This document shows, one piece after another, positions 32,904 through 41,780 of a stretch of DNA of 64,000 nucleotides (its first letter is position 1; each line of letters opens with the position of its first letter). This DNA is from Halobaculum roseum (GTDB taxonomy: Archaea > Halobacteriota > Halobacteria > Halobacteriales > Haloferacaceae). The DNA is taken from contig NZ_CP082286.1 of assembly GCF_019880245.1 (NCBI RefSeq), forward strand, positions 496,001 through 560,000. The letters run 5' to 3'. The notes under the pieces were generated by a model, which was not told the origin of the DNA, made no database searches, and saw only the letters and a program-made list of their open reading frames with translations. Made by a program: the position numbers and the translations under genes.

Positions 32904-33121
32904 CGAAACCAGTTGGATAGCCTTACGCTCCGACCGTGAAAACAGTACCGGACAAATACTCCGGCATTTGTCCGTCTCGCCGATAAATTAGGACGGATGC
33001 GGATAAATAATTGTCTTCCTTCTCGGATAGTATAGTATTCGCTGCAACCGCCGACGATCATCCGTCTGTCGACCATATAGGTTAACTAACGTCAACTCGT
33101 AGTAACGCGCACCTACCCAGC
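32904..33121. promoter_or_regulatory. AT-rich divergent promoter region
   Basis: A 218-base spacer between the coiled-coil gene (minus) and the beta-helix gene (plus). An inverted repeat GGACAAATACTCCGGCATTTGTCC (first and last eight bases complementary, about 32950-32973) is the clearest element. GATAAATTAGG and GATAAATAATTG follow, and CATATAGGTTAAC (about 33074-33086) is a candidate plus-strand TATA region. No gene seen. Confidence 0.5.
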
Positions 33122-34690
33122 ATGTCCCGGTCACTGTGGTATCTCGGCGTGTTGCTTATCATCGCCGGGGTCGTGTTCAGTGCCGTTCCGACCGGGAGCT
33201 ACAGTACGATCGCGGGGTCGCGGCCGGTCGACATCTCGATCGCCGACGACGATTCGGCGGTGATCGCGCTCGTCGACACGGGGGAGTCGGTGACGAACCC
33301 GGGGCAGGGCGGGGGCGGAACGCCGGTCGCGAGGCTGTTCAACAACTTCGATTCGACGCTGACGGTTCGGTTCGACGTGGCGGTCGATACGGAGGCCGTC
33401 ACCGTCTCCGATCCCGACGACCCGGTGACGATCGCGCCGAGTGACGGCCACCAGATCACGGCGCGGTGCACGCCGAGTGTCGGTGGCTCGGGGACGGCAA
33501 CGCTCACCCTCACAGTCATCGAGGCGACCGGCGACCGGGCCCGCGTCACCGACGCGGTGCTGACGGCACAGTTCCCCTACGACTGTCCGGGTGGCGGCGG
33601 CGGCGGGAACGAGCCGCGCCCGGGGAACGGTGTCGCGTACATCGACACCGACGGCGACGGCGAGTACGACGAGGGGGAGGCCACCCTCACCGCGGAGGAG
33701 GTGGCGACCTTCGACAACGACGACGCCGAGCTCGTCGTTCACACCGACGGGGAAACGGTGTCGACGCGACGGGAGATGGATATCACGGCCGCTTCGGTGA
33801 CCGTCCGGGGAACGACGCTCTCCAGTAACCGGGGAGTGTCGATCGCCGCGGACGGCGGCACGGTGTCGTTCCGCGACGCGACGGTTCGGGGGAACAACGG
33901 CCCCGTCGAGATCGAGGGGCGGTCGCTCACCGCCGAGGCAACGACGATCGAGACCAACCAGGGGATCGGCGTCCAGACGGAGACGGAGCTCAGCGTCACC
34001 GACTCCACGTTGCGTGCGCAAAACGGCGAGATAGCCCTCGAAGGGGAGCGCATCTCCGCACGCGGGACGGAGTTCTCCACGAACGAGGACCTGAGCCTCG
34101 CCGCGGACGGCGGGCCGGTCGACATCGAGGACGCGAGCCTCACCTCACAGAACGGCGAGATCAGTGTCTCCGGCGCCGGCGTCTCGGGTGCCGGCGCCTC
34201 GATCACGACGAACGACGCCGTCTCGATCGACAGCGAGGACGGGACGGTCTCGCTCACGGATGCGACCGTCGAGTCCCAGAACGGGGAGATCGCCGTTGCG
34301 GCCCGCGAGCTGGACGCGTCGGGCGCGAGCATCCGAACGAACAGGGAGATCTCGCTGACGACCGACGAAGGCCCGCTCACGATGCGTGATGCGGCGGTGA
34401 CCTCACAGAACGGCGCCATCGAGATCGCCTCGGCGGCGACGCTCGATGCCCAACGGGCGACCGTCGAGACGAACCGCGACATCTCGCTCGGCTCGGTCGG
34501 CGACATGACGCTGTCCTCGGCATCCCTCCGGACGCAGAACGGCGAGCTGACGGCCGAGTTGGATCTAGAGGCGGCGACGCTGACCGTCGACGGACTCACG
34601 ATCCAAAGCCGGGGCAACACGCTTACGTACAGCCCCGCGGAAGCGACCGTCTCCGGATCGCCGGCCTCCGGTCAGGTCGTGTCGGATTGA
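33122..34690 (+). CDS. Secreted beta-helix surface protein with six 43-residue repeats
   Basis: A 522-residue exported protein. One N-terminal hydrophobic helix (WYLGVLLIIAGVVFSAV, residues 6-22) is followed by a beta-sandwich-like domain (about 35-150) that opens SRPVDISIADDDSAVIALV, similar to the start of the DUF1102-like proteins downstream. Then come a Gly-rich hinge and an Asp-rich loop (DTDGDGEYDEGE, calcium-like). From about 230 to 490 six repeats of about 43 residues follow, each with two coils of about 21 residues that alternate a Thr-Asn turn (TTNREISL) with a Gln-Asn-Gly turn (SQNGEI). That periodicity fits a right-handed beta-solenoid. Probable cell-surface structural protein. 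Confidence 0.75.
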   Translation: MSRSLWYLGVLLIIAGVVFSAVPTGSYSTIAGSRPVDISIADDDSAVIALVDTGESVTNPGQGGGGTPVARLFNNFDSTLTVRFDVAVDTEAVTVSDPDDPVTIAPSDGHQITARCTPSVGGSGTATLTLTVIEATGDRARVTDAVLTAQFPYDCPGGGGGGNEPRPGNGVAYIDTDGDGEYDEGEATLTAEEVATFDNDDAELVVHTDGETVSTRREMDITAASVTVRGTTLSSNRGVSIAADGGTVSFRDATVRGNNGPVEIEGRSLTAEATTIETNQGIGVQTETELSVTDSTLRAQNGEIALEGERISARGTEFSTNEDLSLAADGGPVDIEDASLTSQNGEISVSGAGVSGAGASITTNDAVSIDSEDGTVSLTDATVESQNGEIAVAARELDASGASIRTNREISLTTDEGPLTMRDAAVTSQNGAIEIASAATLDAQRATVETNRDISLGSVGDMTLSSASLRTQNGELTAELDLEAATLTVDGLTIQSRGNTLTYSPAEATVSGSPASGQVVSD

Positions 34691-34829
34691 CCGTTCGCAC
34701 GCGGTCCGTTCGGCTGCTGGTTCGGTCGAACGGCTGAGGCCACCGACTGCTTCGACGGACGAACTCGAAGCCGACTCACGGTTCGTGCCGTCTCCGGGTT
34801 CCCTCCAGCGAGCCGACCCATTCCGTGCC

Positions 34830-36041
34830 TCACAGGAATCGCCGTTTGAACCGCTGGACCATGGTGATGTTCCGTCCGGTCGACCGGAGCCGGATCGGCC
34901 CGGCGCCGACGGAGAGGAGGCCGAGCGTCACGGCGACGCCGGCCAGGAACAGGTCGATCGCCGCGATCGCCACGTACGGGTGCACCGCGTGTAACGAGAG
35001 GATGACTGACCGCGGCAACACCGGAATGTACCGCCACTCGCCGATCGCCCGGCTGTACGCGCCGGTCTCCTCCGGCGCCCTGATACGCAGGGTCGTCGTT
35101 CGTTCCGAGCGCGCCGGGACGACGAACACGGACTGAGAGACACTCAGATCCGGGTGTTGCGGTTCGACCACGGTCAGCGTCGGGACGAACCCGTCGTTGA
35201 TGACGCGGTACTCGATCGTCGTCTCGGCACCGGCACCGACGACGAGCGGGTTGTCGTTCGGCGACTGTGAGCTGACGATGTCGAAGGAGGTCGTCCCCGA
35301 CGCCACCACCATGCTCGCGGTCGCCGGTGCCACGACGATCAGGACGATCACCAGCAGGAACGTCGACGTTCGAACGTAGTCCTTGCGGGACCGCGATCGA
35401 CTGGTTCGGCGGTCACTGCCTGCGGATCCCGTGACCAGACTCACGACGATCAGTCCGATCCCGACCCACACGAGCGACTGTGCCGGCCCCGCCCCCTGCA
35501 ACAGGGCCCCGAGGTTCAACGTCGACATGACGACGCCGATGGCCCCCGTGGCTACGCCCTGAATCGCGAGCACTCCCGTTCCGAGGTTGGGAATGACGAC
35601 CACCTGCCCGTTCACTTGGAGCGCCTCGGCGACGATCCGCGACTCCGGGACCGGCGGCTCGACGCTCTCCTGATCGGTAAACGGGTTGGCGTCCCCGCGA
35701 GTGATATACCCCTCCTCCGTTTCGCCGACGACCCGGTGTGTCGTGAGGCCGCCCCCCTGGAGCTCCTGGGCGTCGAACACGACGACGTCGCCCTCCTCCG
35801 GGGGCGGCGTCAGCGCCGCGGGCACGGCGATGAACCCGTCACCCGGCTCAAGCGTCGGCTCCATGCTCCCCGTCTCGACGTAGCCCAGCAGGACGGGTTG
35901 GCCGGCCGCCTGGCCGAACAGGAGCGCACCCGCGCCCAGAACCAACAGGAGCAGCACCAGGTTCTGGAGCGCGTCGGAGAGCTTCACGAACTCCAGTTGA
36001 CGGCCGGATACGTTAAATCGTTGCTCAGAAAGTGCGCGCAT
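34830..36041 (-). CDS. Sec11/SipW-like signal peptidase I with extra C-terminal domain
   Basis: A 403-residue membrane protease. TM1 is at about 26-46. The S26B catalytic pattern follows: Ser59 in ETGSMEPTL, His102 in THRVVGE and Asp117 in TRGDANPFTD, with GDVVVFD as the substrate strand. Standard archaeal signal peptidases end near residue 200; this one continues with TM segments at about 185-205 and 225-247, an extracellular beta-rich domain (about 250-340, SFDIVSSQS...VINDGFVPTLTVVEP) and a final TM at 355-378. The extra domain resembles TasA/camelysin-type domains. Its convergent and divergent neighbours are exported beta proteins, so a dedicated SipW-like processing role is inferred. Confidence 0.85.
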   Translation of the reverse strand: MRALSEQRFNVSGRQLEFVKLSDALQNLVLLLLVLGAGALLFGQAAGQPVLLGYVETGSMEPTLEPGDGFIAVPAALTPPPEEGDVVVFDAQELQGGGLTTHRVVGETEEGYITRGDANPFTDQESVEPPVPESRIVAEALQVNGQVVVIPNLGTGVLAIQGVATGAIGVVMSTLNLGALLQGAGPAQSLVWVGIGLIVVSLVTGSAGSDRRTSRSRSRKDYVRTSTFLLVIVLIVVAPATASMVVASGTTSFDIVSSQSPNDNPLVVGAGAETTIEYRVINDGFVPTLTVVEPQHPDLSVSQSVFVVPARSERTTTLRIRAPEETGAYSRAIGEWRYIPVLPRSVILSLHAVHPYVAIAAIDLFLAGVAVTLGLLSVGAGPIRLRSTGRNITMVQRFKRRFL

Positions 36042-36268
36042 CGCCGACGCGACCGAAGTCCGTCGGAAGCGATGGTGCGTGTCCGCGTTCTAGGTGCGTC
36101 GTCGACCCCGAACACGGTCGTCGAAGCGTGGAAAGCTCGGCTTGAACGGGTATATGATTGCTTGTAGCTGTTTCCAGCAGAGCTTGGAGACGTTCAAGCA
36201 CGTGAATACAAAGTGGGTAGGGGGTAAGGGAATACTATAGACACAGACACGCTGTGTAAGAGGATACT
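36042..36268. promoter_or_regulatory. Promoter region of the three-gene TasA-like cluster
   Basis: A 227-base spacer, AT-richer than its surroundings. GGAATACTATAG (36230-36241) lies about 30 bases before the ATG at 36269 and is the likely TATA box. An inverted repeat ACACAG / CTGTGT (36241-36257) sits between it and the start. AGAGG five to ten bases before the ATG could be a weak ribosome-binding site. No gene seen. Confidence 0.5.
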
Positions 36269-36844
36269 ATGGGAATCAACAGACGCAACATTCTGATCGG
36301 ACTCGGTGCAGTGGTCGGGGGCGGCGGCGCCCTCGTGAGTACGGGCGCGTTTACCACCGTGAGTGCGGAGCGGTCGGTTGAAGTCAGTACGGCAGGCGAC
36401 GCGAGCGCGTTCCTCACGATCACGGGGGACGACCAGTACGTCACCGACGACAGCGGCGACGGAACGCTCACGATCGACCTGGGTGGCCCCGACAGCAACG
36501 GATTCAACCAGGAGGCGGTGACGACGCTCGACGGCGTCGTGACGATCACCAACAACGCCGCCGACGACAGCTCGGCGACGGTCGGCGTGTCGACCGACGG
36601 AGCTGACACCGCGGCAGCGGCCGGGTCGGCCTCGCTGCTGATCGAGGACGGGGGCGACGCGGTCGCGGAGGTGACGTTCTACGTCGGCGAACAGGACGCG
36701 AACTCCATCGACGACGGATCCACCCAGAGTATCGACGCCGGGAACTCCGCCGAACTGGACGTGAAGATCGATACGCGGAGTGACACACTCGACGATTCCG
36801 ACGCGTCCACCGGCGGACTCACCATCGTCGCAGAGGAAGCCTGA
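36269..36844 (+). CDS. Tat-exported DUF1102/TasA-like subunit 1
   Basis: A 191-residue secreted protein. The N-terminus MGINRRNILIGLGAVVGGGG is a twin-arginine-type signal with cleavage likely after Val-Ser-Ala near residue 33. The mature chain opens ERSVEVSTAGDASAFLTI, typical of DUF1102 and reminiscent of TasA/camelysin fibre proteins, and is beta-rich and acidic (VVTITNNAADDSSATVGV). No cysteines or C-terminal anchor. First of three tandem genes; probable extracellular subunit processed by the adjacent signal peptidase (inference). Confidence 0.78.
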   Translation: MGINRRNILIGLGAVVGGGGALVSTGAFTTVSAERSVEVSTAGDASAFLTITGDDQYVTDDSGDGTLTIDLGGPDSNGFNQEAVTTLDGVVTITNNAADDSSATVGVSTDGADTAAAAGSASLLIEDGGDAVAEVTFYVGEQDANSIDDGSTQSIDAGNSAELDVKIDTRSDTLDDSDASTGGLTIVAEEA

Positions 36845-36882
36845 ATATTCAAGTAATCCGAACATAACAGAACGCTATACTA

Positions 36883-37590
36883 ATGCAACGAAGAAAGTTC
36901 ATCACGGCGGTCGGGACGATCGGTGTCGGATCGGGAATGGCGCTGGGGACGGGTGCGGTCGACGCTGTAACCAGTAGTAACGGTGACAGTAGCTTCCGGG
37001 TCGTCGCTCCGGGTGCGGACATCACCATCGATCCCCCAAGCAGTTCGAGCAGTCCGGTCGAAACCGGTACGTCCATCGATTTCGGGGCACTGGAGATCGG
37101 CGACCTCCCCAAGGTCGCCGTCACGGACGCCGACGGGATGGTTCAGATCGAGGTCGCGGTGGAACTCGGGACAACACCGGGCGATGTCGGAACGGTGTTC
37201 ACCGTCACGAACAACAGTAGCACGACGGCGTACGATGTCGGCTTCACGTACACGGGGTACGGCGAGACAGTCACCGGCGGCGAGTACGATACCATCGATC
37301 AATCAGTCGCCCAGAGTGCGTTCCAGCTGATCGACGGAGAAACGGACTCGAGTCCGTCCACGTATTCGCCTACCGGTGGTGGTACGGATCCCGCGAACAG
37401 GTTCTCTCTCCCGAACAGCTCCGATAGCAAGGAAGTCGCCCTCTCGATCGACGCAGGCCTGTCCGAGCTCACGAACAACCTCGGGAACGACGGGACGTTC
37501 GATCAGGACGTCTCCGAGAACGACTTCTCCAGTACCTCCTACAGCCTGATCGAGGAAGTCACTGCGAACGCCCAGGGAAGTTCCCAGTAA
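36883..37590 (+). CDS. Tat-exported TasA/DUF1102-like subunit 2
   Basis: A 235-residue secreted protein with a twin-arginine-type signal (MQRRKFITAVGTIGVGSGMA). The mature chain is Ser/Thr/Asp/Gly-rich with the recurring pattern SSFRVVAPGADITI and VFTVTNNSSTTAYDVGFTYT, an immunoglobulin-like beta arrangement. No cysteine or membrane anchor. It follows subunit 1 by 38 bases and precedes subunit 3 by 12, so the three form one operon. Low similarity to subunit 1 outside the fold pattern. Function inferred from context only. Confidence 0.72.
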   Translation: MQRRKFITAVGTIGVGSGMALGTGAVDAVTSSNGDSSFRVVAPGADITIDPPSSSSSPVETGTSIDFGALEIGDLPKVAVTDADGMVQIEVAVELGTTPGDVGTVFTVTNNSSTTAYDVGFTYTGYGETVTGGEYDTIDQSVAQSAFQLIDGETDSSPSTYSPTGGGTDPANRFSLPNSSDSKEVALSIDAGLSELTNNLGNDGTFDQDVSENDFSSTSYSLIEEVTANAQGSSQ

Positions 37591-37602
37591 TCGGTAGCCC
37601 CG

Positions 37603-38208
37603 ATGCACAGACGACGCCAATTCCTCGTCGCGGTCGGGAGCGCGGTCGCGACGGGTGGTGTCGTCGGGTTGAGTGCCTCCTCGTCGGTTGCATCCAGCAC
37701 CAACGCCGACTTCCGTATCGTCGCGCCACAACTGATCACCCTCACCCCGACAAACGACCCGCCGATCCACGTTCGAACGAACGACGACGGCTACGTCACA
37801 GCGATCACGCCCGGGGGCGGGGAACGGGGCGTCAACGGGCACGCGATCACCCGGTTCGAGGACATCGTCGACATCACGAATGCGACCACGGCCGACCTCA
37901 CGGGGATCTACTTCGAGTTCGAGGCGACCAGCGACACGCTCGACGACGGGACGCTCGCCGATATCGAGGCCGCGCTGGTGGTCACCGCGGGATCGGAGCC
38001 CCTCGCCACGACCGGCGAGTCCGGCGACGACCTCCTCGCTGCGAGCGACGACCCGACCGTCGCCGACGGCGTCCTCGGGCCCGGCGAGTCCGTCCCCTTC
38101 GGCGTCCAGGTGAACCTCATCCCCGAGACGGCGCCGGGTACGATCTCGTCGCTCCCGAGCGGCGAGTACGACGTGCGGCTGCGCGTCATCACCGAGCGAG
38201 ACGGCTGA
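37603..38208 (+). CDS. Tat-exported TasA/DUF1102-like subunit 3
   Basis: A 201-residue secreted protein with a twin-arginine signal (MHRRRQFLVAVGSAVATGG) and a mature start ADFRIVAPQLITLTPTND that parallels the FRVVAPGADITI of subunit 2. The rest is acidic beta sheet (DIVDITNATTADLTGIYFEF) ending GEYDVRLRVITERDG. No anchor or cysteine. The stronger resemblance to subunit 2 than to subunit 1 suggests that 2 and 3 arose by duplication and then diverged. Confidence 0.72.
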   Translation: MHRRRQFLVAVGSAVATGGVVGLSASSSVASSTNADFRIVAPQLITLTPTNDPPIHVRTNDDGYVTAITPGGGERGVNGHAITRFEDIVDITNATTADLTGIYFEFEATSDTLDDGTLADIEAALVVTAGSEPLATTGESGDDLLAASDDPTVADGVLGPGESVPFGVQVNLIPETAPGTISSLPSGEYDVRLRVITERDG

Positions 38209-38327
38209 GGACGGCACAACCGGCAGGAGTGTCCCCTTCTATCGATCCGTCCGGTCGTTAATTATAGTCACCTCCCCAATACATAGGTGGAATTATGGGT
38301 CTCTTACCTCTGTAGCAGGGTAGCCCG

Positions 38328-38891
38328 ATGGCACAGCACGGCGATGACGGGTTGCTCGCCGCGGAGACGAGCGAGGGGGACCTCTCCCGCGATGAGATAT
38401 TCGAGCTCATCAGCAATCCGCGTCGGCGCCACGCGATCCGGTACTGCAAGATGCAGGACGGGCCGGTCCAACTGGCCGACCTCGCCGAACAGGTGGCCGC
38501 GTGGGAACACGACAAGGAGATCGCGGACGTCACCTCCAGCGAGCGGAAGACGGTGTACACGTCCCTCCAGCAGACCCATCTCCCCCGGCTCGACCGGGCG
38601 AACGTCATCGACTTCGAGAACGGAACCGTCGAGTTGACCGACCAGATACGGCAGCTGAACATCTACCTCGATATCGTTCCCGAGGGATCGATCTCGTGGG
38701 GCGTGTACTATCTGGGGCTGTCCCTCCTGTCGATCGTCGTTCTGGCCGCGTTGTGGTTGGACTTTCTGCCGACCGATCCGCCGTCGGTGCTCGTGTACCC
38801 GACGGCGGTCGTGGTCGTCTTCGCCGTCTCGGCGGTCTATCACACCTACCTGAACCACCGGTACCGGTTCGAGGAGTTCGAGCGCCCCTGA
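38328..38891 (+). CDS. HTH-domain membrane protein (DUF7344-like)
   Basis: A 187-residue protein. Residues 15-115 form a winged-helix domain (EIFELISNPRRRHAIRYCKM, then LADLAEQVAAWEHDKEIADV and SERKTVYTSLQQTHLPRLDR), followed by two membrane helices at about 122-144 and 152-172. Haloarchaea have many such regulators in which a DNA-binding domain is tied to the membrane. TCTTACC, 20-27 bases before the ATG, may be the TATA box. Its position next to the surface-protein genes suggests it controls them. Confidence 0.78.
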   Translation: MAQHGDDGLLAAETSEGDLSRDEIFELISNPRRRHAIRYCKMQDGPVQLADLAEQVAAWEHDKEIADVTSSERKTVYTSLQQTHLPRLDRANVIDFENGTVELTDQIRQLNIYLDIVPEGSISWGVYYLGLSLLSIVVLAALWLDFLPTDPPSVLVYPTAVVVVFAVSAVYHTYLNHRYRFEEFERP

Positions 38892-38918
38892 ACCCGACGC
38901 GGACCGTCGGGTTCGAGA

Positions 38919-39941
38919 TCAGAACTCCAGCCACATGTCGGTCTCCTCGGCGTCGTGCGCGTAATAGTAGATCTCGTCGCCGTCGATCACCGCGTACGCG
39001 TCGAGTTCAGGGTCGAAGATGACACGACGGCCGGAGTCGATCGCCACGTCGACGAGGTCCTCCAGGGTGAGGATCGAGATGTACTGTTTGTCCGACTCCG
39101 TCGGGAACTCGCCCCGGGAGATCCACTCCTCGTTGCGGTCGTGAACGATGTTCACGCGGAGGGTTTCCGGGTCGGCGGTCCGTTCGATCCGAACGACCGT
39201 CGCGCTCAGGAGGATCAACACCAGCCCGAGCACGCCGATACCGCCGTACTCGAACGGTGTCGGCGGCTGTCGGACCTCACGGGTCACCGTCCTCGACCGG
39301 GTTTCCTCGGCGCTCGGCTGCTCCTCGAGGTAGTAGGCCTGACCCGACAGGACGAACGGCGTGGTCGTCGAGTACGTCCCGTCGTACCGGTCGGTTTCGT
39401 ACGTGGTGTTCACGACGACGGTTATTCGAAACTGCCCGGCGCCGCCGACCACCGCCTGTCTCGCCAACAGCGCCTCACGGATCCGGCTGACGTTGACCGT
39501 GGCTCGATGCGTCACCGTTCCGTTCGTCGGCGTGGACGTCGCCTCGATCAGCGTTCGACGTTCCGAGAAGAACGGTCGGTCGTCCCGGAGCCCGACCGTC
39601 TCGATGGCGAGCGTGTGCCCGACAGCCTCCAACCGGCCGTCCGGCCCGCTTGTCCGGGTGACGAACGTCAACTCCGGCGAGACGGACGTGAAGTACACCG
39701 ACCGATTCCTGAGCGTCGTCCCCCGATCGTACAGCGTCGTGTTTCCGGTGACGACCGCCTCGGTATCGACGTCGGTCTCCATGGACTGGACGTTTCGCTC
39801 CTCGGAGACGGTCTCGACGGTCGGCGTGGCGAAGACGTACCCGGCGGCGACGAGACAGAGCAGCCCCGCGATCACCAGCGAGACGGCGAGCGGGCGGGCC
39901 CGCTGTGCGATGAAGTACGTGGCTCGGTCTTCAAACGCCAT
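38919..39941 (-). CDS. DUF5305-like bitopic/polytopic membrane protein
   Basis: A 340-residue protein with TM helices at about 20-41 and 244-266. Between them lies an extracellular beta-rich domain (residues 45-240) with repeated Thr/Val strands such as TEAVVTGNTTLYDRG and TTYETDRYDGTYSTTTPFVL. The C-terminal cytoplasmic part (VNIVHDRNEEWISRGEF...IFDPELDAYAVIDGDEIYYY) looks like a small regulatory domain. In haloarchaea such proteins are recurrent neighbours of S26 peptidases and DUF1102 proteins (from memory, not checked). GGGAGTG five bases before the ATG may be a ribosome-binding site. Confidence 0.75.
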   Translation of the reverse strand: MAFEDRATYFIAQRARPLAVSLVIAGLLCLVAAGYVFATPTVETVSEERNVQSMETDVDTEAVVTGNTTLYDRGTTLRNRSVYFTSVSPELTFVTRTSGPDGRLEAVGHTLAIETVGLRDDRPFFSERRTLIEATSTPTNGTVTHRATVNVSRIREALLARQAVVGGAGQFRITVVVNTTYETDRYDGTYSTTTPFVLSGQAYYLEEQPSAEETRSRTVTREVRQPPTPFEYGGIGVLGLVLILLSATVVRIERTADPETLRVNIVHDRNEEWISRGEFPTESDKQYISILTLEDLVDVAIDSGRRVIFDPELDAYAVIDGDEIYYYAHDAEETDMWLEF

Positions 39942-40096
39942 CGATCACTCCCGTCCCGGTCCCGTGATGTCCACTCGTACCCACTCATGGTACCCACCGG
40001 AATCGCCACTAAAAACGTTTCTCCTGTGAGAGGTGTCGTACCCGTCGGTTCTCCACACGGATCACCCGAAGGGCTCCACGGTGTGCGTTCGAGGGG

Positions 40097-40549
40097 TCAC
40101 AACAGGAGCCCGAGATGAACGTGGTTCGCGATCAGCACGGCGTTCTGATATGCGGCGGCGGCGTACACGAACGACACCGACCCGTACGCCCCGCCACGGA
40201 GGAGCACGGGCCAGGTCGGCGAGCCGGTCCACCGGTACAGTTCACACGCGCCGAGCTCGACGACGATCGCGACGGCGAACACGACGACCCCTCCGAACAC
40301 GACGACGCCGGTAACCGTCCCCATCTCGTGGAATATCGCCGAGGCGATCGGATTGAGCTCCGTGATCCCCGGGATATAGAGGAGACCGACCGCCGTCGTA
40401 CACATGTCCGCGATCTTCGTGAACACCAGCAGCGTGACTCCCGGTATCAACAACGTCTGGCTCCGTCTCCCGCCCGTGGACCCACGTGCGGCCCGAGATC
40501 TGCGGACGTGCCGTCCCACTCCATCCACCGGATTGACAAGACAACCCAT
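40097..40549 (-). CDS. DUF5658-like four-helix membrane protein
   Basis: A 150-residue integral membrane protein. After a basic leader come hydrophobic segments at about 32-55, 65-80, 84-104 and 117-145. The pattern TKIADMCTTAVGLLYIPGITELNP with a polar Asp and Glu-Leu-Asn-Pro turn is typical of small DUF5658-type proteins. TCAATAAACG on the minus strand lies 16-25 bases upstream of the ATG, near the right distance for a leaderless transcript. Function unknown. Confidence 0.65.
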   Translation of the reverse strand: MGCLVNPVDGVGRHVRRSRAARGSTGGRRSQTLLIPGVTLLVFTKIADMCTTAVGLLYIPGITELNPIASAIFHEMGTVTGVVVFGGVVVFAVAIVVELGACELYRWTGSPTWPVLLRGGAYGSVSFVYAAAAYQNAVLIANHVHLGLLL

Positions 40550-40694
40550 TGATAGTGAGTGTTTCGTTTATTGACAGTATTCCGAGGTGGGTGTCGGTGC
40601 TGTCTCACGAAGCCATACGGGATCGTCGACACCTCCCGGCGGTCGGCTCGGTTCCGGACGGCGAGTCGGAGCGATCGGCCGCCGCTCCGTGTCG

Positions 40695-41759
40695 TCACGT
40701 CGTCTCGATGCCCTCGATAACGAAGCGGTGTGCCTCGATATCCTCGAGCATCGCACCCCAGCCGCCGACGGACACCGTCCCGTCCGGCGTTTCGAGCGTG
40801 AGCACGGCCTCGTCAGTGAACGAGGCGAGGGCCGGACCGTCCCCCTTTCCGGGAGTGTAGGTGATGTCGACGACCTGCCCCGTCACTTCTCGGTCGGACC
40901 CGTCCTGGCGGGATTGCCCGTAGATCGTCACGAAGATCCCCTTTCCGGCCTCGAACTCCGGAAGGATCGCCCGGATGCACTCCCTGATGTTCGTGTAGGT
41001 GCGGGGGGACTGCTCGTCACGGACACTGTAGACGAGGGGCCACGGCTCCCAGAACGCCGTCTGGAAGTACCAGTCGAACATCCGCGACAACGAGTAATCG
41101 TTCACCAGCAGGCCGTACTCCTGGCTCGGATGCGGCGTCTCCTCGGGGGTGAAGCACGCGGACATCCGGTCGGCCAACACGAGAAACGGTGTCGGGAGCC
41201 GTCTGTGCCGCGCTTCGGTGACTGCCCCCTCGAGATCGATGTCCGGCAGCGTCTCGACCCCGGTCAGCGTCACCTTCACGACGACGCCGCGGTCGAGGGC
41301 GGCAGCGAGGTCCGCACGGAACGATTCGAACCGATCGGGAGTCATCGCGATCTCCAGTTCGTTTCGGGCGTCGGCGATGTGTTCGCGAGCCCGGTCGTAC
41401 ACGCTCGACACCGGCCGGATCACGCTGACGCGGTGGTTCTCTACTTTCGGCTCCTCCCACCGATCTTTGAGTTCCTCTCCGGCGGTACTCACCGTTTCCG
41501 CGTAGGCATCCAACCGTTCGACGACGTCCTCGGGGTCGCGCGCACGTGCATGTAAGCTCCCCTGCTCGTACGTCTCGACGTATCCCTCCCCCTCGAGATT
41601 CCGGAGGACGTCGTAGATCCGCGCCTGCGGGACATCGCTCGCGTCGGCGATCTCGGTCGCCGAGGCGCTTCCCAACTCCAGCACCGCGACGTATGCCTTC
41701 GCCTCGTACTGCGTGAGCCCGACGTCTTCGAGCGTCGAGCGAAGCGTGTCTGTATTCAT
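40695..41759 (-). CDS. trmB: TrmB family sugar-responsive transcription regulator
   Basis: A 354-residue regulator. The N-terminal winged helix (LTQYEAKAYVAVLELGSASA, residues 15-34, and ARIYDVLRNLEGEGYVETY) is the TrmB DNA-binding domain. A central helical linker (EDVVERLDAYAETVSTAGEE) follows. The C-terminal sugar-binding domain shows IRECIRAILPEFEAGKGIFV and YGQSRQDGSDREVTGQVVDI. In haloarchaea TrmB switches between sugar uptake and gluconeogenesis and releases DNA upon sugar binding. It directly follows the ABC ATPase gene and has its own TATA box. Confidence 0.9.
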   Translation of the reverse strand: MNTDTLRSTLEDVGLTQYEAKAYVAVLELGSASATEIADASDVPQARIYDVLRNLEGEGYVETYEQGSLHARARDPEDVVERLDAYAETVSTAGEELKDRWEEPKVENHRVSVIRPVSSVYDRAREHIADARNELEIAMTPDRFESFRADLAAALDRGVVVKVTLTGVETLPDIDLEGAVTEARHRRLPTPFLVLADRMSACFTPEETPHPSQEYGLLVNDYSLSRMFDWYFQTAFWEPWPLVYSVRDEQSPRTYTNIRECIRAILPEFEAGKGIFVTIYGQSRQDGSDREVTGQVVDITYTPGKGDGPALASFTDEAVLTLETPDGTVSVGGWGAMLEDIEAHRFVIEGIETT

Positions 41760-41780
41760 GGAGTACTGTTTCGCAGTTGC

